From Pilatotrama ljubarskyi (Eukaryota; Basidiomycota; Agaricomycetes; Polyporales; Polyporaceae): a stretch of 64,000 bases of DNA. A program made the translations under genes and the position numbers. The notes under the pieces were generated by a model, which saw only the letters and a program-made list of their open reading frames with translations, was not told the origin of the DNA and searched no databases. The stretch's first letter is position 1. Each line of letters starts with the position of its first letter. The stretch spans positions 180,059 to 244,058 of the forward strand of contig MU277710.1 of assembly GCA_022385805.1 (NCBI GenBank), given 5' to 3'. Below, piece after piece: positions 1 through 14,500 of the stretch.

Positions 1-669
<669 letters not shown>

Positions 670-3600
670 CTTGGTTGTCGCTGTTCCTACCCCATGCACT
701 ACAGCCAGGTGCCTTTATACAGACCAGACTCGTGGGAGTTTGCATCAGTGAGTGAACCATGGCGTGATGCTCATGCTCGTCGGGTATGGAGGAACTCGGA
801 GAAGTAATGAGTCTTCTTGCGACTTTTTGCGAAAGCAAATGATGAGAGGTACCTGGCCATGTGCTGGACCAATAGATGTAGATGTCGCTGGGCGTCAGAG
901 TTTGTCATGGCGGCTGTGAGTAGGCCGAGTTGTACCTTCTGCACTAGCGCAGGCTGCGAGGACGTGTCGGACGGACCGTGTGTAGAGAGAAAGTCGTGTG
1001 TTCTCGGAGAATGGCCGCGCTTCGTTGCGAGATGGGCGGCGCCGCGCGGCCTCGTGAGCCGCTGGAGTGGCAGTTTGCGATGTAGAAGTTGGGGATGGCG
1101 TGAAGAAGCATTCGGACGGCGTCGGATGCGCTAGCTGGTCTCTGTCGGTTACACCCTACAACTCAACAGCGATATACCATGGGAGAATAGCACTCACTTT
1201 ACACATGACTCGGTTGCAAAGACGCTTCCGGTCAATGTGCGTAATGAGAATGGAATCCCTGCTTGGAACAAACCCTCTCGGGCAAAACCGGGCATGCTGA
1301 GAGTGGTCCCATGAGAGAAGAACAACGGAGGGCGTAGCGCACCGCGTCGGTACTGGTGGAGAAGGGCTACGTGGCGGCTCTTGTAGGGAGTGACTTCCCA
1401 ACATTTCAGCGAGACATCGAGTACCATTTCTTCATGTGTTTTCGCGCGTCCCGAGCGGCGCGCGGGCGTCACCTGGCTTCAAGTCGAGTTACCCATCGTT
1501 GAGGGCAGGAGGCAGGTCTTCCCTCTGCTGCGGCTTCAGAAGCAATGTTCATTGATTCCCTCGGCCGAAATACTGGTTGTTCATAACAGGCGACGAGTCA
1601 GAGTGAGCCTGTGAGTTACCAGTAACAGAAGTGACAATGAGACGCTATGGTCGAATCATCAAAAACATGACCCTAATTCGCTGCATCAAACCATGCAGTC
1701 ATAAGAAAGGTACTACATGGCCCTGACCGTGTAGTTCTGTGGCCAGAGCGAGCACATTAAAGAGAGTCTCCGGGTAACCTGAGATCTCAGACTCGTCAGA
1801 CGTTCACACCTGGTAGGCAGGTCGAAAGGAAAAGACCAGATCATAAGCATAGACAGCTAGTATTGGAGGTTAGCGCATTCGAACGCGCGACACGCAATGC
1901 GAGCGGTGAAGTATGATTCATAGCCAGCGCATGTTGGCCAATACGTGGTAGACGAGCGACAGTTTGGACGAACTACGAACTACACACCAGCGTCCGAAAA
2001 TGGCAAGAGCGCCGGAGAGTGCCGCGGCCTCGCCTGCCGTGCGCTGAGCGCGAAGAAGCCCATGACCCGAAAATTTTCTGCTCTTACTTTCATACCACCA
2101 TCTCCCCTCGCCCTCCTCGCCCCAGATTTGTCTCTCCATGTTCGCAGTGTATTTAATGCTGCTCCATTATTTTTTCTTGAGTTCTAGGTGGTCCATCGGG
2201 TCGGTTTCCTCCAGGCTGAGTCGCACACTGCCCTAATACTATCCCGAGGGACCGATCCTCTCATCCCCTGCTAGGGAGCAATGCCTATCTTCACAGCTCG
2301 TACGAAGAGGAAGCGTAGGACTTTTCGGTTACGACTTGTCTTATTTGTAAGTCAGAGAGCTCTTCGCCGATGCTATTCTCCGGTCCATCGCAGGTGCGCC
2401 GCAGAGACGTTTCGTGCAGCAATCTGCTCACAGGTACGCAGGCATGTCCTGGCGTAGCCGGACCTAGAGTCATTTGCTTCTCCGACTGCACTCTTCGTAG
2501 ACCGGTACACCTCATGACGCCTCGTGCATATCCTGAGACTCCTTTTCCCACCTTCCTTATCCTGGAAGGGCTCGCGGTGCTGGGCGGAATGTTTAGTATG
2601 CACTTGGACTATATCAAAAGGTATGCACTGGTACACCTCTTTCGCTGCTCATGAAGCGCACCAGTTCTACAGAATCATGCGGACGCTCCGAGGATGCGAA
2701 CCTGCTGAAGTTCGTGGGCTGCTAGACATCTTCACTTCCGCCGCATACACCTATGATCATATTAACCTCAGGTGGTTCATACGCGTCCTCCAAAGGCGCA
2801 AACGATGTTACAAGGCTTCCTCTACTTGAGGGCTCGGATGCCGTAAGCGGGTCATGCTTCGCGAGCTTTCAGTCGCTGACTGCCATCACTCCGTCTGTCC
2901 CAGCCATCTTCCTATCGTATACAGAGCGTCACTCGCTGTGTACACGGGGCATCTGCCCGACTTTCCGAGGCCGCAACCTCCGGTGTGCCCGCATCATCTG
3001 CGTTAGAAGCTCGACAAGGACAGCTGTACCTTCTTCGGTGAACTTGTGCGGCTGCGCCCCCTTGGTGAGCCGTGCTATTCCACATCAAGGGATAGAAGGT
3101 CGCGTAATCTGTTTGGTTCCTTGGTCGTAAAGACGCTGAGTACGTTCTAGAAACACATTTGGGCGTACATGAGCCTTCTATGCTCGTGAGTATCCGCTTC
3201 TCCTGCCTTGCTCATTCTGCTCAGCTTTCCCGCTGTCCCGAACACCTCTGACCGAGCTATATCGGCGACTCCATCACTGGTGCTGGCTGAATCGTGGGTA
3301 CTCATCAAGCCTTCCACTGGCGCGCTACTCCCACTCCCATCCCTCTCAAGCTCCGACAACATCATCCGCTCCTGGGCTTCTTACTCCAGCACGACACTGA
3401 CGGATTCGTTCCATATGCGGTCTTAGGGGATCGGTCGGCCTCAGTATCACCCATCTCGTTCTCAGTCTCACACGCACACAGTGCTGCGCCCGAAGCTCTC
3501 GCGCTATCTGACATGTTGGCCCCCGAATGGTGAGCAGCCCCATCCAGCATCCACTGACGGAACCGCTCTCCCGCTATTCATATCAAGTATTTGCGCAATC

Positions 3601-6148
3601 CTGTGCGGGTGCGTGCACGCTCGCACCACGCGCGGTGATGCGTTCCCATGCCCGCCTACTCCCTCCCTTCAACGTGCCCCAATCCGCTCCGAGATGAGCC
3701 TTCTCCGCTCGGAAGCAAGGCGCTCGGGGAGTCCGATGCAGTCTTCTCCGCTGCTGCGCTCCCTGTTGCGTGACTCCCTTTCATCAGCTCGCTCGGACAT
3801 GAGACGCGGCCTGTTGACTCGTCTTGACTTTGACTGGCACTTGTTCCGCTTCGGTTTCGCGCTGGCTCCTCTCATCTGACACTGCTTCCGTACCTCTGCA
3901 TTCTCGTCTGGCGCTCCGTCTGTGATTGTGGGGACCCGCACTGTCGTCGGCTGGCTTGAGGTCTGAAGGCATCGCGTCTCGTGACTGCTCTCTGCTGCCG
4001 CGTTTCCCACCAGTCGCACGCGTCGGGGCACGTTGCGTAGCACGCGCGATCCACACCGCTCGGCTTTCCTATCGTCTTCGAAGGCGTTTCGTAACTTGCC
4101 AGACGTACGCAGAACCGAATCGCGCTGGCCAGGAGTCTGCGGAGGATTCAAGCTTCAGCCTTTCAAGATGCATCCGGCGCGCGCGGCCGTTGCCGAATCT
4201 TCTGTCGCCGCCGCCGCCGCTGCGGCTCTCCCTCCCCGACCGGCGATCATTCAAACGTGGACCTGCCGCGCGGATATCGATACGGTGGTGGACAGGCTTC
4301 GAAGCACGGACGCGACTCGCTTGCGGACGCACGGGCCTTACCACCGCAAGCAGTCTCCGCTGTGGCTGCATCTGCCCTAGCCAGGCGATCCCTCCTCATC
4401 TGTGGCGTTATCTGACGATGAGGAGGATCATCGCGCCGGTGCTCCCATGGCGAAGTCCTGTGGTAGCAGAGGACCAAGACAGCGACCTGCGGGACGGTAC
4501 TTGCGGCTCATCGGAACGCGATGGCGACTCGCGTTTCCTATCGATGACGGCAGTGCCGCTTAGCAGAGGAGGGCGTTCACGGGGCCGACAAGAATATACT
4601 GGCGAGCAGCCTCCACGCCTCGCGTGCAGAAGACGCGTGGTGCTCGAGGAAACACACGTGCAAGACGGCGAGGTCGTACGGTGAGTGCACCATCTGTGCG
4701 CGATCGCTGACAGATAAACAAGAGTCATAAGAGAAGCTCAGCGGAGAGGTGCCATACATAAGCCACGGCGTCTGCGCAATCTACACATACAGAGCAGGAA
4801 GCAAGAACGAACTCGAACCTCCGGATCCTCGATCTCGGGTCCTCCTCGGGGCTCGTTCCTGAGACCTGCTATACCGCCCGGCCGCTGTTCAGCTCGAGGC
4901 AAGATTCGTGCATCGTCGCGCTGCGTTGTCTGCGGGTTTCAGACGAGGGCAGGGGCGAGGGCATAAGTCGCCGACTCGTCCCTGGTCCTGCATCCGGCTT
5001 GCGCGGACAGATCGTCGCCGCCCTGGCGTATCACGGGTCCACGTCCAGCAAGCTACGATAGTCCCCTGCTGTGCCTCTAGAACGTCCTCTCGGCGCCCCC
5101 GGTCGCTGTCTAAGTAGGCCCACCGCGGTGTCACATCCTGCGTCAGGCCTCAGTCGTCAAAGGCCCCGAGTTACACGATGTGGGTACCGGCGGAGCTCGA
5201 GCGGGGTACTGGACGTGGAGGCGGGGTGCATGCAAGCCCGCGCCCTCGTCCCGGCGTCGGGCGCATACCAGTCGACTCCCGGAAATCGGAAATCGGAAAG
5301 GGGGAGCTTGGAGCAGATGTGCGGGGTCGAACGACGTCCGACTCGGCCTCCGAACGATACTTCAAAGAGCTCGCACACACCCACGTCGGAGGGGATAACG
5401 TCTATGCTCCATTGCGTCAAGCGTCGGAGATGCTGAGTACCATACAGCGGCCGCGCGCGCACCAGTCGTTCCGCGCGGTACGTATAGTGGGAGAGCTGTG
5501 GAGACCGAACCGGTTATCGTAAGCGTGTAGCGTACCCTACTTTTGTGCGGTGGTGTGCAATATGTACTTTTGGGGGAGGGGCTGTCGTACGGGTGGACAC
5601 ACGGCGGTAGTATTATATGCGTCGGGGAGCTCCAGCAAGAAAGAGTAATTGATGGGTGCAAACTATATTACGACGAAAGAAATGTAAGAGCAAAGAGATG
5701 GGACGGATCAGGCTCGACCTGGATATGTGAGCGTCGAGCAGTGCAAGAGCAGAGAGGACGGGACCGGGACACAGGGCGCGGACGAGAAAGCCGTAGAGAA
5801 CCACATGGGAGGGAAGAACAGAACGAGACGATGATTATGCCATTATACACGAGGGGAGGGGAACGGACAGAAAACACGGAGTAGGGACATCATGTAGGAA
5901 AGAAAGAAAAACATGGACGAGATGGGTCGGGGAGATTATGTACGCCGCTAACGCGCGCTGATGTACTTTTAGACCTCGCCTCCACCGGACGAAGAGGATG
6001 ATAGGCAGAGGCCAGGTCGGTGCAGTGACGAACGTAAGAGCGGTGGGGGTCTAATGTATCCAGAGACCGACGATCCGACGACCAGCGAGGACGGACAGCA
6101 GACGAAAGCAGGCGGACACGGGAATCAACGAACAGCTAGCAGCGACGG
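670..6148. other. gene-poor stretch, no recognisable coding content
   Basis: I recognise no protein family here. Reading frames of 70-250 codons occur on both strands around 2.3-5.5 kb (the longest at 3926-4684), but none shows a conserved motif or convincing splice structure. The piece from about 5640 to 5930 is purine-rich on the plus strand, meaning pyrimidine-rich on the minus strand, and lies within about 500 bp beyond the stop of the minus-strand Sfp1-like gene, so it may belong to that gene's 3' region. Confidence 0.4.
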
Positions 6149-8599
6149 TCATTGCTGCATCATGGAGTAGCCCTGCGTCGAGTAATGGCTCTGCTGGGGC
6201 TGCTGCTGCTGTTGCTGCGCTTGGACGGGTTGAGCTTGCGCGTACTGCTGCTGACTCGACTGCGCCGCCGCCGCCTGCTGCGCGAACTGCTGCTGAGTCG
6301 CGCTCGGCTGGTACGCGTACGTCGGCGGGTTCATCGTCGCGCTCTGGTAGCTTGGCGGCTGAGTGAAGGCCGCCTGCTGCTGCTGCGCGAACGACGTCTG
6401 ACTTGAGGGCGTCGTCGGCGTGCGCGGCGTGTTCTGCGACTGCGAGGACGAGCTCGAGTGCGATGGCGTAGCGTGCCTCGAGTGGTTCTTGTTGTGCTGG
6501 AGGCACTCGTGCTGTCCGCTCGCGAGAAGCGCAAGGCCAATCGCGCCGTGGTCGCCGGAGTGCTGGTAATGGTAGCCTGAGAAGATGAGAATGAGTACAC
6601 TGCTCCGGAGCGATCGTTTATGAGGTAGTGACTTACGAAGACCGTTCATGTTCTTGTATCTCCGCTGGCAGTCGCCAACGCCGCATGCGTACGGCCTCAG
6701 CCGCCTCTCCGCCTCCTTCTCGACCTCCCTCAGCTCTGCGTCGCTGAGCGTGACCTCCGCCTCGTTCGCGGTACCGTTCTCGCCCGCCTTCGCCGCCTTC
6801 TCGCTACGCTTGCTCGCGAGCAGCTCCTGGAGGTGCTCCAGGTCCTTCGGCGGCGCGAAGTTGCACGAGCCGTGCGTCATGTGGTACTTCAAGCCGTTCG
6901 CCTGCTTGTAGCTCTTGTTGCAGTTCGGCTTCGGGCAGCGGAACGGCTTCGAGAGAAGCAGAGAGGAGGCGGGGCGTGAGAGCGTCGTGGATGCGCGAGC
7001 GGTCGAGCTGCTGGCAGCATTCGAACCGGACGCCGCAGCGTTGGATGAGGATGAGGACGAGCCCGCGGCCGACGAAGACGCCTGAGCGTTCTGCGAGCCG
7101 GAGGGTGCGACGTTCCGGTAATTCGTCGAGCTGCCTGGAGTGGGCGAAGCGACGCGAGAAGACGCAGGCGTGCTGTCAGGTGTGTTGGCGGCGCTGTTTG
7201 AGAGAAGGAGCGCGGTAGGCGCGCACGCCGCCTGGTTGCCGTTCGCGCCATTCATCGGGCCAAGAGACATGTTCGCCAGCTGGGTCTGCTGCTGCATGAA
7301 CATGGCATTCGCACCGCTGCCGAGGGGAGTCGCGCCCGGGAGCAGGCTGGAGTAATCCGAATAGCCGGCGTATGCGTTGAACGCGTCCTCAGCACGCGCC
7401 GCGGAGCCCGAGGCTGAGCCGCCGACACTTGAGCGGAAACCGCTCATGTGGTGAGCGCGAGAGGGGAGAACGGTCGTTGTATCAAAGGCGGAGATGGGGG
7501 AGGCGGGCTGGCTGGCGTGCGCAAGGGCTGGCGACGGGAGGGCGGAGTGAGAGTACGAGGGGTAAGAGGACAAAGGAGTCGACACAGGAGTATCGGGCGG
7601 CGAGGGCGCTCCGGACGACGGGGCGCTCGCGTTGTGATCCATGTCCAGTTCCATATCGTCGGGATCGAATCCCTGGTAAGAGATTGGCTGTTGCTGCTGA
7701 ACAGATTGCTGGCTCGTGGACGGAACGCCGTGCGAGTCAGGGAAGTAGGACGCAACGGCATGCGGTGCAGTCGATGTCTGAAGCGAAGACGTAGCGGACG
7801 GCTGCGGGAGAGACGGCTGAGGCGCGTAGGGATCGAGGACAACGACATGGCATTCCTCGAAGTGATCCACCAGTGCATGCAGATCATTGAGATTGAGCCC
7901 ACAGCAAGTGTAGTCTCGCGCCTGAAGCGTATCCTCGTCAGGATGTGCATCGCCCTGTTCATAAGAATATCCACGTACAAGCTCGTCTTGTCGGTCAAAG
8001 ACGTGGAGGGCGTTCACGATGGAGCCTCGGTCGCTCTCTATTGAGGACGACAGTTTGCCGAATTTGAAGTCATTCGGGCTGAAGGGTGCAGGGGTCAGCA
8101 TACAGTCTGATCGAACGAGCGGAGATGGCGGTTGAGTGCGTGGTGGCAAGGTGTGTTTGGGGGGACCCTGTATCGCGGGTGCTTCGAAGTGCCCCATGCA
8201 AAGGTTCTGGTGTAGTACAAGACGCTCTGGCATATACCAAGGAACCTTGCGTGGAATAGGGGACTTCTTTAGATTGCATGCATCTCACCGCAGAGCATAG
8301 AGGCGCTTTGCTAAGCACTGCGCGCCTCGGTACAGGATGCACAATGGCTCTCCTTGCCGCACTAGCCGCGAACAATGGTATGGTACTCACTCTAGTGGAC
8401 CAAGGAGCTGCCCTGGAGACATGCCAGGGTAGAAGCGGCTGCCGTATGAGCCACCCCGGAAGGAGATGGGGGAACCAAAGAAGTGCCGGGAGTAGGACGA
8501 GGGGTTGAACGACCCGTTCGCGCCTGTGAACGATCCCGAGCCCATGGTGAAGTCTTGCGACTCTGCAGGAGAGAAGGAGATTGGCTGTGCAGTAGCCAT
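6149..8599 (-). CDS. Sfp1-like C2H2 zinc-finger transcription factor
   Basis: Predicted nuclear DNA-binding regulator of 673 aa after removal of three GT-AG introns (6577-6636, 7922-7978, 8079-8390). Two of these are multiples of three and would otherwise be read through. N-terminus: MATAQPISFSPAESQ, then a degenerate finger CCGLNLNDLHALVDHFEECH. The middle is long, Ser/Ala/Gln-rich and of low complexity. Two spaced C2H2 fingers follow, FRCPKPNCNKSYKQANGLKY and YACGVGDCQRRYKNMNGLRY, separated by an acidic/basic linker, as in the split-finger Sfp1 family. The C-terminus is strongly Gln-rich. In yeast Sfp1 links TORC1 to ribosome-biogenesis genes; extending that role to this protein is inference. 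The start is the first ATG of exon 1; the exon 1/2 splice gives GPLDPNDFKFGKL in frame. Confidence 0.78.
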
Positions 8600-11500
8600 C
8601 GCGGAAGAGATCCTCGTCGCGGTACTAGTCGAGGAGAGGTTGTCGTCGAAGTCGGTGGTTGAACCGTAGTCGTGGGAGATGGTGATCGGTCGTTACGGGA
8701 GCGCAAGTCTATAGGAGAGCACGAGCAGAGACGTCTATGAGCCCACCAGAAGAGGCAGTGATGAGTAAGGAGTGAGTGCGCGGTGCGCAACGAGGTCGAC
8801 GGCGAGGACGACGACGGAGACGGTGAGGAGGGGATGGGATTGGGATTTCAGATCCGCGCTGGGGCCGCATCCGTAATATACGCTCCAGCGGCCGGTCCCA
8901 CCCCCGGCGACCCCCTCGCCGAATCGGGAATCCCCATCACACCACGCCCTCGCGCCTTCCAAGCAAAGCCAAACAGCAGACCCTGGCCCAGCGTCCCGGG
9001 TGGTCCCTCGACCCGGCTCCTTGGACCACGACGCCGTCCGGCGCTTCGGGCCCGCCTCGGCAATGGCCTCCCTCCGAGGCACGCCCACGACGCCCTCTCA
9101 CTCAGCACCAGCACCTCCTCCCGCCGCAGAATATACAACCCGACGTCAACGTCTCATTTCACGAGCTCAGCACATCGAACTGTCCGAGCACCCGGAGAAC
9201 ACGCCTGTCCTATCCTCCGGAGGCCGTCGATTACTGTACTACGTATACCACTTGCACTCTCGACTGCCGTACATACATACCCACGCGCGCGAGTCGCGGC
9301 GTGCGCATGCGGCCTTTGACTTTGAGGCGGTCCACGCCGCACCAACCGGATGCCTTCTCCTCCAGCCAGGATAGCCTTGCGTCTGGCCCTTGTGCTCGTC
9401 CAGAGCCTCGCTGTCAGTGTCTAGCACCTCCCGAGCTGAACGGGCCTCTCGCGCGGCCTCGGGCTCGAAGCACGGATCTGCAGGAGCCTCGGCCACCATT
9501 ACTCGCCCACGTCGGTCCATGTCCGTCCACACTGCCCCGAAACGCCTCCTTGACAAGCCAAGAGCGTCCACAACCCGCGCCAGCCAATCCTCTGCGAGCC
9601 GCTAGCCTCAGGACGCGGGCCCTGGCTCAGCAGGCGTTTGCGATCTCCAGCATCTGCTTCCGCGGTGGGCGCCCTTCCGCTCGTGCGGGCGTCGCGCCCG
9701 CCGCGGGTGCACATCCACGGCAGCCGCTTGCGGGGCCCACGAACTCACGTCCATGACCAATCCCGTCTGCGTCTTACGCGCGCGTTCTACGTTGCGCGCC
9801 GGTTCCCTTTCGCAGTTACAATCTACCCAGGTGTGGCAGCGGTGCATTGTGATCGCTCGCAGGTTCGCCATAGGCCCGCCGCACTAGCTCTTGGATTGCA
9901 GTAGCTGCCAGTGTGTCGGCCGTGCCACCTTAGACGGACCGTCACCGTTCCAGCTGCCGTACGTCCTCCATCGATTGTTTCAAGGTGCACCGTCGGTACA
10001 CCATGCCATCGCGAGTGGCCTGCGCTTCTCGAGTCCCAAGCCCCGTCCGCGTCATGCACCGCTTCTCGCAAGCGACGAGAGCATGTGCGCCGCGCACCGT
10101 GGCACGGGCTGTCGGTCAGTAGACCCGTGCTCCGGCTTGGGCTTGCAGGCTCGCAGAGTCGTGTCTCGCAGCTTGCCGGCGTGATCGCCATGCCTCCCAA
10201 GTCCGCGAGGGCGTTCGTCCGGGAGACATGCGGTGGCCCGTGGGATGGTTGGACGTTCGGATGTGCGGGCCTGCTTCCGGGGCCGGCGTGCTTCTCGAGT
10301 GCCGCGTCCCGCTCCATCCCGCTGCTTGTGCCCTCTCCACTCGCCGCCTCCGGGTCTGTTGCGGCAGAGAGAGCGCAATGTTTGAGCTCCAGGGTACTGC
10401 TTAGTGACTGATCCTGGGGACGAATGGACTTCAGGAGAAGAGGTGAGGATTTACACGATATAAACGATTCGGGCAGCACATCGCAGAGCTTAGCTTCACT
10501 GCTCAGTGCTCACCGGGGCTCGTACTGTCACGCCTCATGCTCAAGTAGGATCCAGTTGAGTTATGATCGCATCCAGCGATCGGTCTCACCCTTGGATGCA
10601 CACCTTGCATCTGGCAGCGCCCAATTTGGCCGACATGGAGTCGATTGAAGTCGTCTCCCAATCCGGCCACAGTGGATCAAGCTCAACTTCCTACTCGACT
10701 ACGCACGTGGGCCCCATTTTCAGCTCCATGCGAGACACGGTTCGTCGACTTCAATATACCTAGCAAGGGGTTACCAGTGGGCCAAGACAAGGCAGCAGTA
10801 CTACGAAGGAGCGAGCGTGAGACCGCCCGACCTCCAGATTAGGACACCTACGCACGGTAACCGCCACATTTCCCCGGTGCCTGGCCTTGAGTCGACCCGC
10901 CGTCGAGCTCGTCCATCGCTCTGCGCATCGTACGACGTCGACGATGAGCGAAAGTGCTGCACTGTGAACGTCTCCTCGATCCCGAAGAGGGGTCGCGTCT
11001 AAATGCGTCCACAACCCCAACATAACAGAAGGTCGTCGCGGAATTCCACTCCGCATGCCGTTACCGCCCGTCTACATTCGTTTGAACGCCCGATATATGC
11101 TGATTCTGCCATCAGACGCGACGGACACGCCGGACGCAATAGTACGTACGCCCTCCGTCCCGCAATCTCACTGCTCATTCCAGTCCATCGTGCCTCGGCA
11201 CACCTTCTTCCCCGTCCCCGCATGCGACTCACCGTAACAGCGCTCCGGGGCCTGCAAGCTACCCGAGCCCAGCGTCCCAGCGGGGAAGTGCGCCTCCTTG
11301 TCTCTGCAGATCCGTGGAGCGAGCATGACGGTACCGCGTCCAAGAAACTCGCGCACGCGGACGGCGCGACGGCATCCTTCCCTGCCTGCCGGGATATCGA
11401 CGTCTGCTGTACGACGGAGCGGTGCACTGCGCTGTGGCTCTCGGCCGAAGGTGGACCCTGGACTTCGACAGTTCATGCCTGAGGCCTGAGGTCACGATCA

Positions 11501-14500
11501 TGTTTCGGCGTCGACGCTCTTCGGGACGCTGCCCACTGGACCTTCGACGTCGACGTCGACGTCACCCGCCCGCTCAAGCCTCCGAGTCTCTCGTTGGCCT
11601 CGCGACGGCCACCGCATCTCCTTTGGTACTCGACGTGCGCGCCACCCCACGACCGTCCGCTCGCAGACCACGACGCGAAGCTTAACTTTGTACACGAGCG
11701 CCGGGGGGCTCCCGGCCACGGAGGCACATCGCGAGCGCGACCGGACGATGACGGTCTTAACGCGGACCTCGTGCCGCATCTGCGCGCCCATCCAGTCGCG
11801 CCGTTGCCTTCAAGATCGCGTTGCGCTCTCACGAGGTGCGCTGGACGACGTGCGAGCGTGAGGAGAGACGAACTTGATTGAGATGGATGAGGCGGCAGGG
11901 TTAGGCGGCGTGATCGTGCTCGTCTCCGGCATGCATGGAGCAGCATTGCGTGCGCGTCCGAAGCGGGCGCAACCGAGTCCCGAGGACCGACGACTGACGA
12001 CCGAGGAGCGACGTCTGTGGTCCCATCTGGCGTCCGACTCGTGGATGCGTTGTCTGTGCATGCTGTGCCGTGCAGTGCCCATCTTCGTAATGAATCCGGA
12101 ATTGCTAACATGGTTCCAAGCTTGCTTCACTTGCCTGCGCCAAACTCGTTCAGCTCGACCATCGATCTTACTGTATCGCGTCTTCTTCACCTCGCTGCGC
12201 AGCACACATCGTCGTATCCTGAGGCCCGCAGAGCGACGCGCGTCGAACGCCTCGCGCAACGTCGAGGGTGTTCTATTGTTCCTGTATGAATGCCAAAGGC
12301 AGCTAGCGCGACGCTTGACGAGCGCCACGCCTCCACCCCGACGTCCAAAGCCCCGACCACACCGTACCCAGCCGTCTGCGGTGCGCTGTCCTTCCCTCTC
12401 GGGCGACGCGACGACCCGGAGGAGGGGATACAAGATCTGAGATTTGAGGTGGACGGCTGCCCCCGGGAGATCTTGCAGGCGGCTTAGTCAGTGATCGCAG
12501 GTGATGGCTACCGGTGCCCTGGGTTGTGCTCGCTATTTCGGGGAGCGCACATTGGGCGCCTAGGAGTTGGGCCTGATCAGGATACGGGCGTCTGTGGACT
12601 GCAACCGCGACCGCCAACTGCGACTCCGACTCGAGTCTCACTCGATCGTCGGGAGAATGTGCGAGACTGAGCTCGTCCACACTGCGTTTACTCCTGTCCG
12701 TTCGATGTTCGAACCTCCAACGCTGCCCGGAGGCCTTGCTCAACATGCTATCCTTGCTCTTGCAGGGAGCTTGCCACTACAGGCGAATCCGACCGAACGC
12801 TAACGTGACACCGAAGACTGTCCGAGCCGTGCATGCGCGTTCGGGCTCTAGACAAGCTTGGAGCACAGCCTGCGCTATAGCTGGAATCGTATGCCAACCT
12901 TGTAGGGCCTCGGCGATGGGCTGTGCTTGAAGCCATCTGCTCCAACCAGAGCTCTCGGATGTGCCTTCATTCGACTGGAATGCCCCCGTGTCTCGTCTGG
13001 TGGGTTTGTCTGGACCTGTCTTCCTACTGATCTCGCCGATGAAACAGCATGCGTCTTCCAAGGATCAAGGACGTCTGTTTTTACCCAACTGTCGTTAACG
13101 CGCACGCCGTGGTATGACCCCGGCTTCTATGCAGGAAGACGACAGCATGTGAGTTCACAGAGGTCCAGGACAGCCCGGACGTGAGCTTGCCTTCTCCGGC
13201 CGTCCAAGGCATCCTATTGCTTACTGAATTGTGGCCTATTAGTGTAGCTTCGCTGCCGCGTATGATTGGCCTGTCTCGATGGACGTCATGAGTGCGAACG
13301 GATCGGGTCGGCATTGGGACCTGTGCGAGGTACGAGCTTCGTAGGAGATGCTTTGTCTGACTGCACAAAGGGAATCGTCCGCCTCTTCCGACCGGTTGGA
13401 CTGTCTACTCTACGGCTCTCGGCTATCTCATAGCCGTGCAACGAGGTCGACCAGTTTCGGGACTGGTACCTGCGCGCCAGCCAGTCCATGCTAGGGCTCG
13501 GAGACCATCTCTCATACCGGCTGCTGCCTCCTTGCAAGCGCTGTTCACTGCGGGACTGGACAATCCTCGGACAAATCGTCTATCTCGTAAAGCGCCTCCA
13601 GCTTCACTCAGCACACTCGGACGTTGGCCCTTCCGCGTTGGAGCTCTCGTCTTTCATAGTGCACCGCAGGACCCACGAACCTCCGGACTGCGCGCAGCAG
13701 TTCACAACGCGCTCCTCTGCTCCTGCACCTCTACAGTGACATAGATCAGGCAAGGCGCGTACGCCCATGACGTCGTCCCTTACTGCGACTCCCTCGAAGC
13801 TCGTTCGGAGACGCGCTCTAAAAGCGCACGCAGTCGACTCACAGGTACTGTATCCCGCGTCCTGGCCTCGGAGGCGTCGGCGGCAGGCAATCTGCCCTCC
13901 GGCTCCGACGACATTCACGTAAGACCGCCGTATGTCCCGTGCACCCCGTCCCTCATCGGTGTTCGTCGCGCCAACTGAAAAGAGCAAGTCGGCTTCGGGC
14001 CCGGAGGCACGCTCGGGCGTCGCCGGGGACGTCAATTGCCTCCGGCGTTGAATGCTATTGACCTGTCGAGCCGCGCAGGAGAATTCCGGGCTGTGTCGCG
14101 CGCCGGCTTTACGCGTCGAGAGCGATGAACCTCACCGTATGTCTTCGTCAGCCATTGCGTCGCTCCGGCGGTGTAATCGGTACTCCACAGGATACAGCAT
14201 GACTGAACACCTTCCGGACGTGGTGAATCGACGGTATGTTGCGCTCAGCTTATGCGGGATTCACATGCTCACTTTCAACCGACCACAGGTCTACGCTCAC
14301 GGAGCCTACACTCGAACATCGGGGGTACTGAAGGGCAAGTCAGACTCCGTCGGTTTTGTCATGGGTCTTGCGTCTCGGGCCTTGGCTTTTCTGCCTAAGC
14401 CATCTCGTGTTCCCCGGGCCTTGCCATGCAGTCGATGCAGTGCGACACGGCTCAACCTCTTCCGCTCGCTCACCGACTGCGCAGCCGGATCTTGGAGCGC

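Noticed and set aside
3669..4151. 160-codon minus-strand Arg/Ser-rich frame and overlapping 252-codon plus-strand frame (3926-4684)
   Set aside because: Competing frames on both strands, no conserved motif, no splice support.
6577..6636. Insertion of about 20 residues inside the second zinc finger of the Sfp1-like protein
   Set aside because: It is a 60-bp GT-AG intron whose length is a multiple of three; removing it restores the finger.
9823..10479. 218-codon minus-strand frame
   Set aside because: Overlapped by plus-strand frames of similar length; no family features; typical of GC-rich intergenic DNA.
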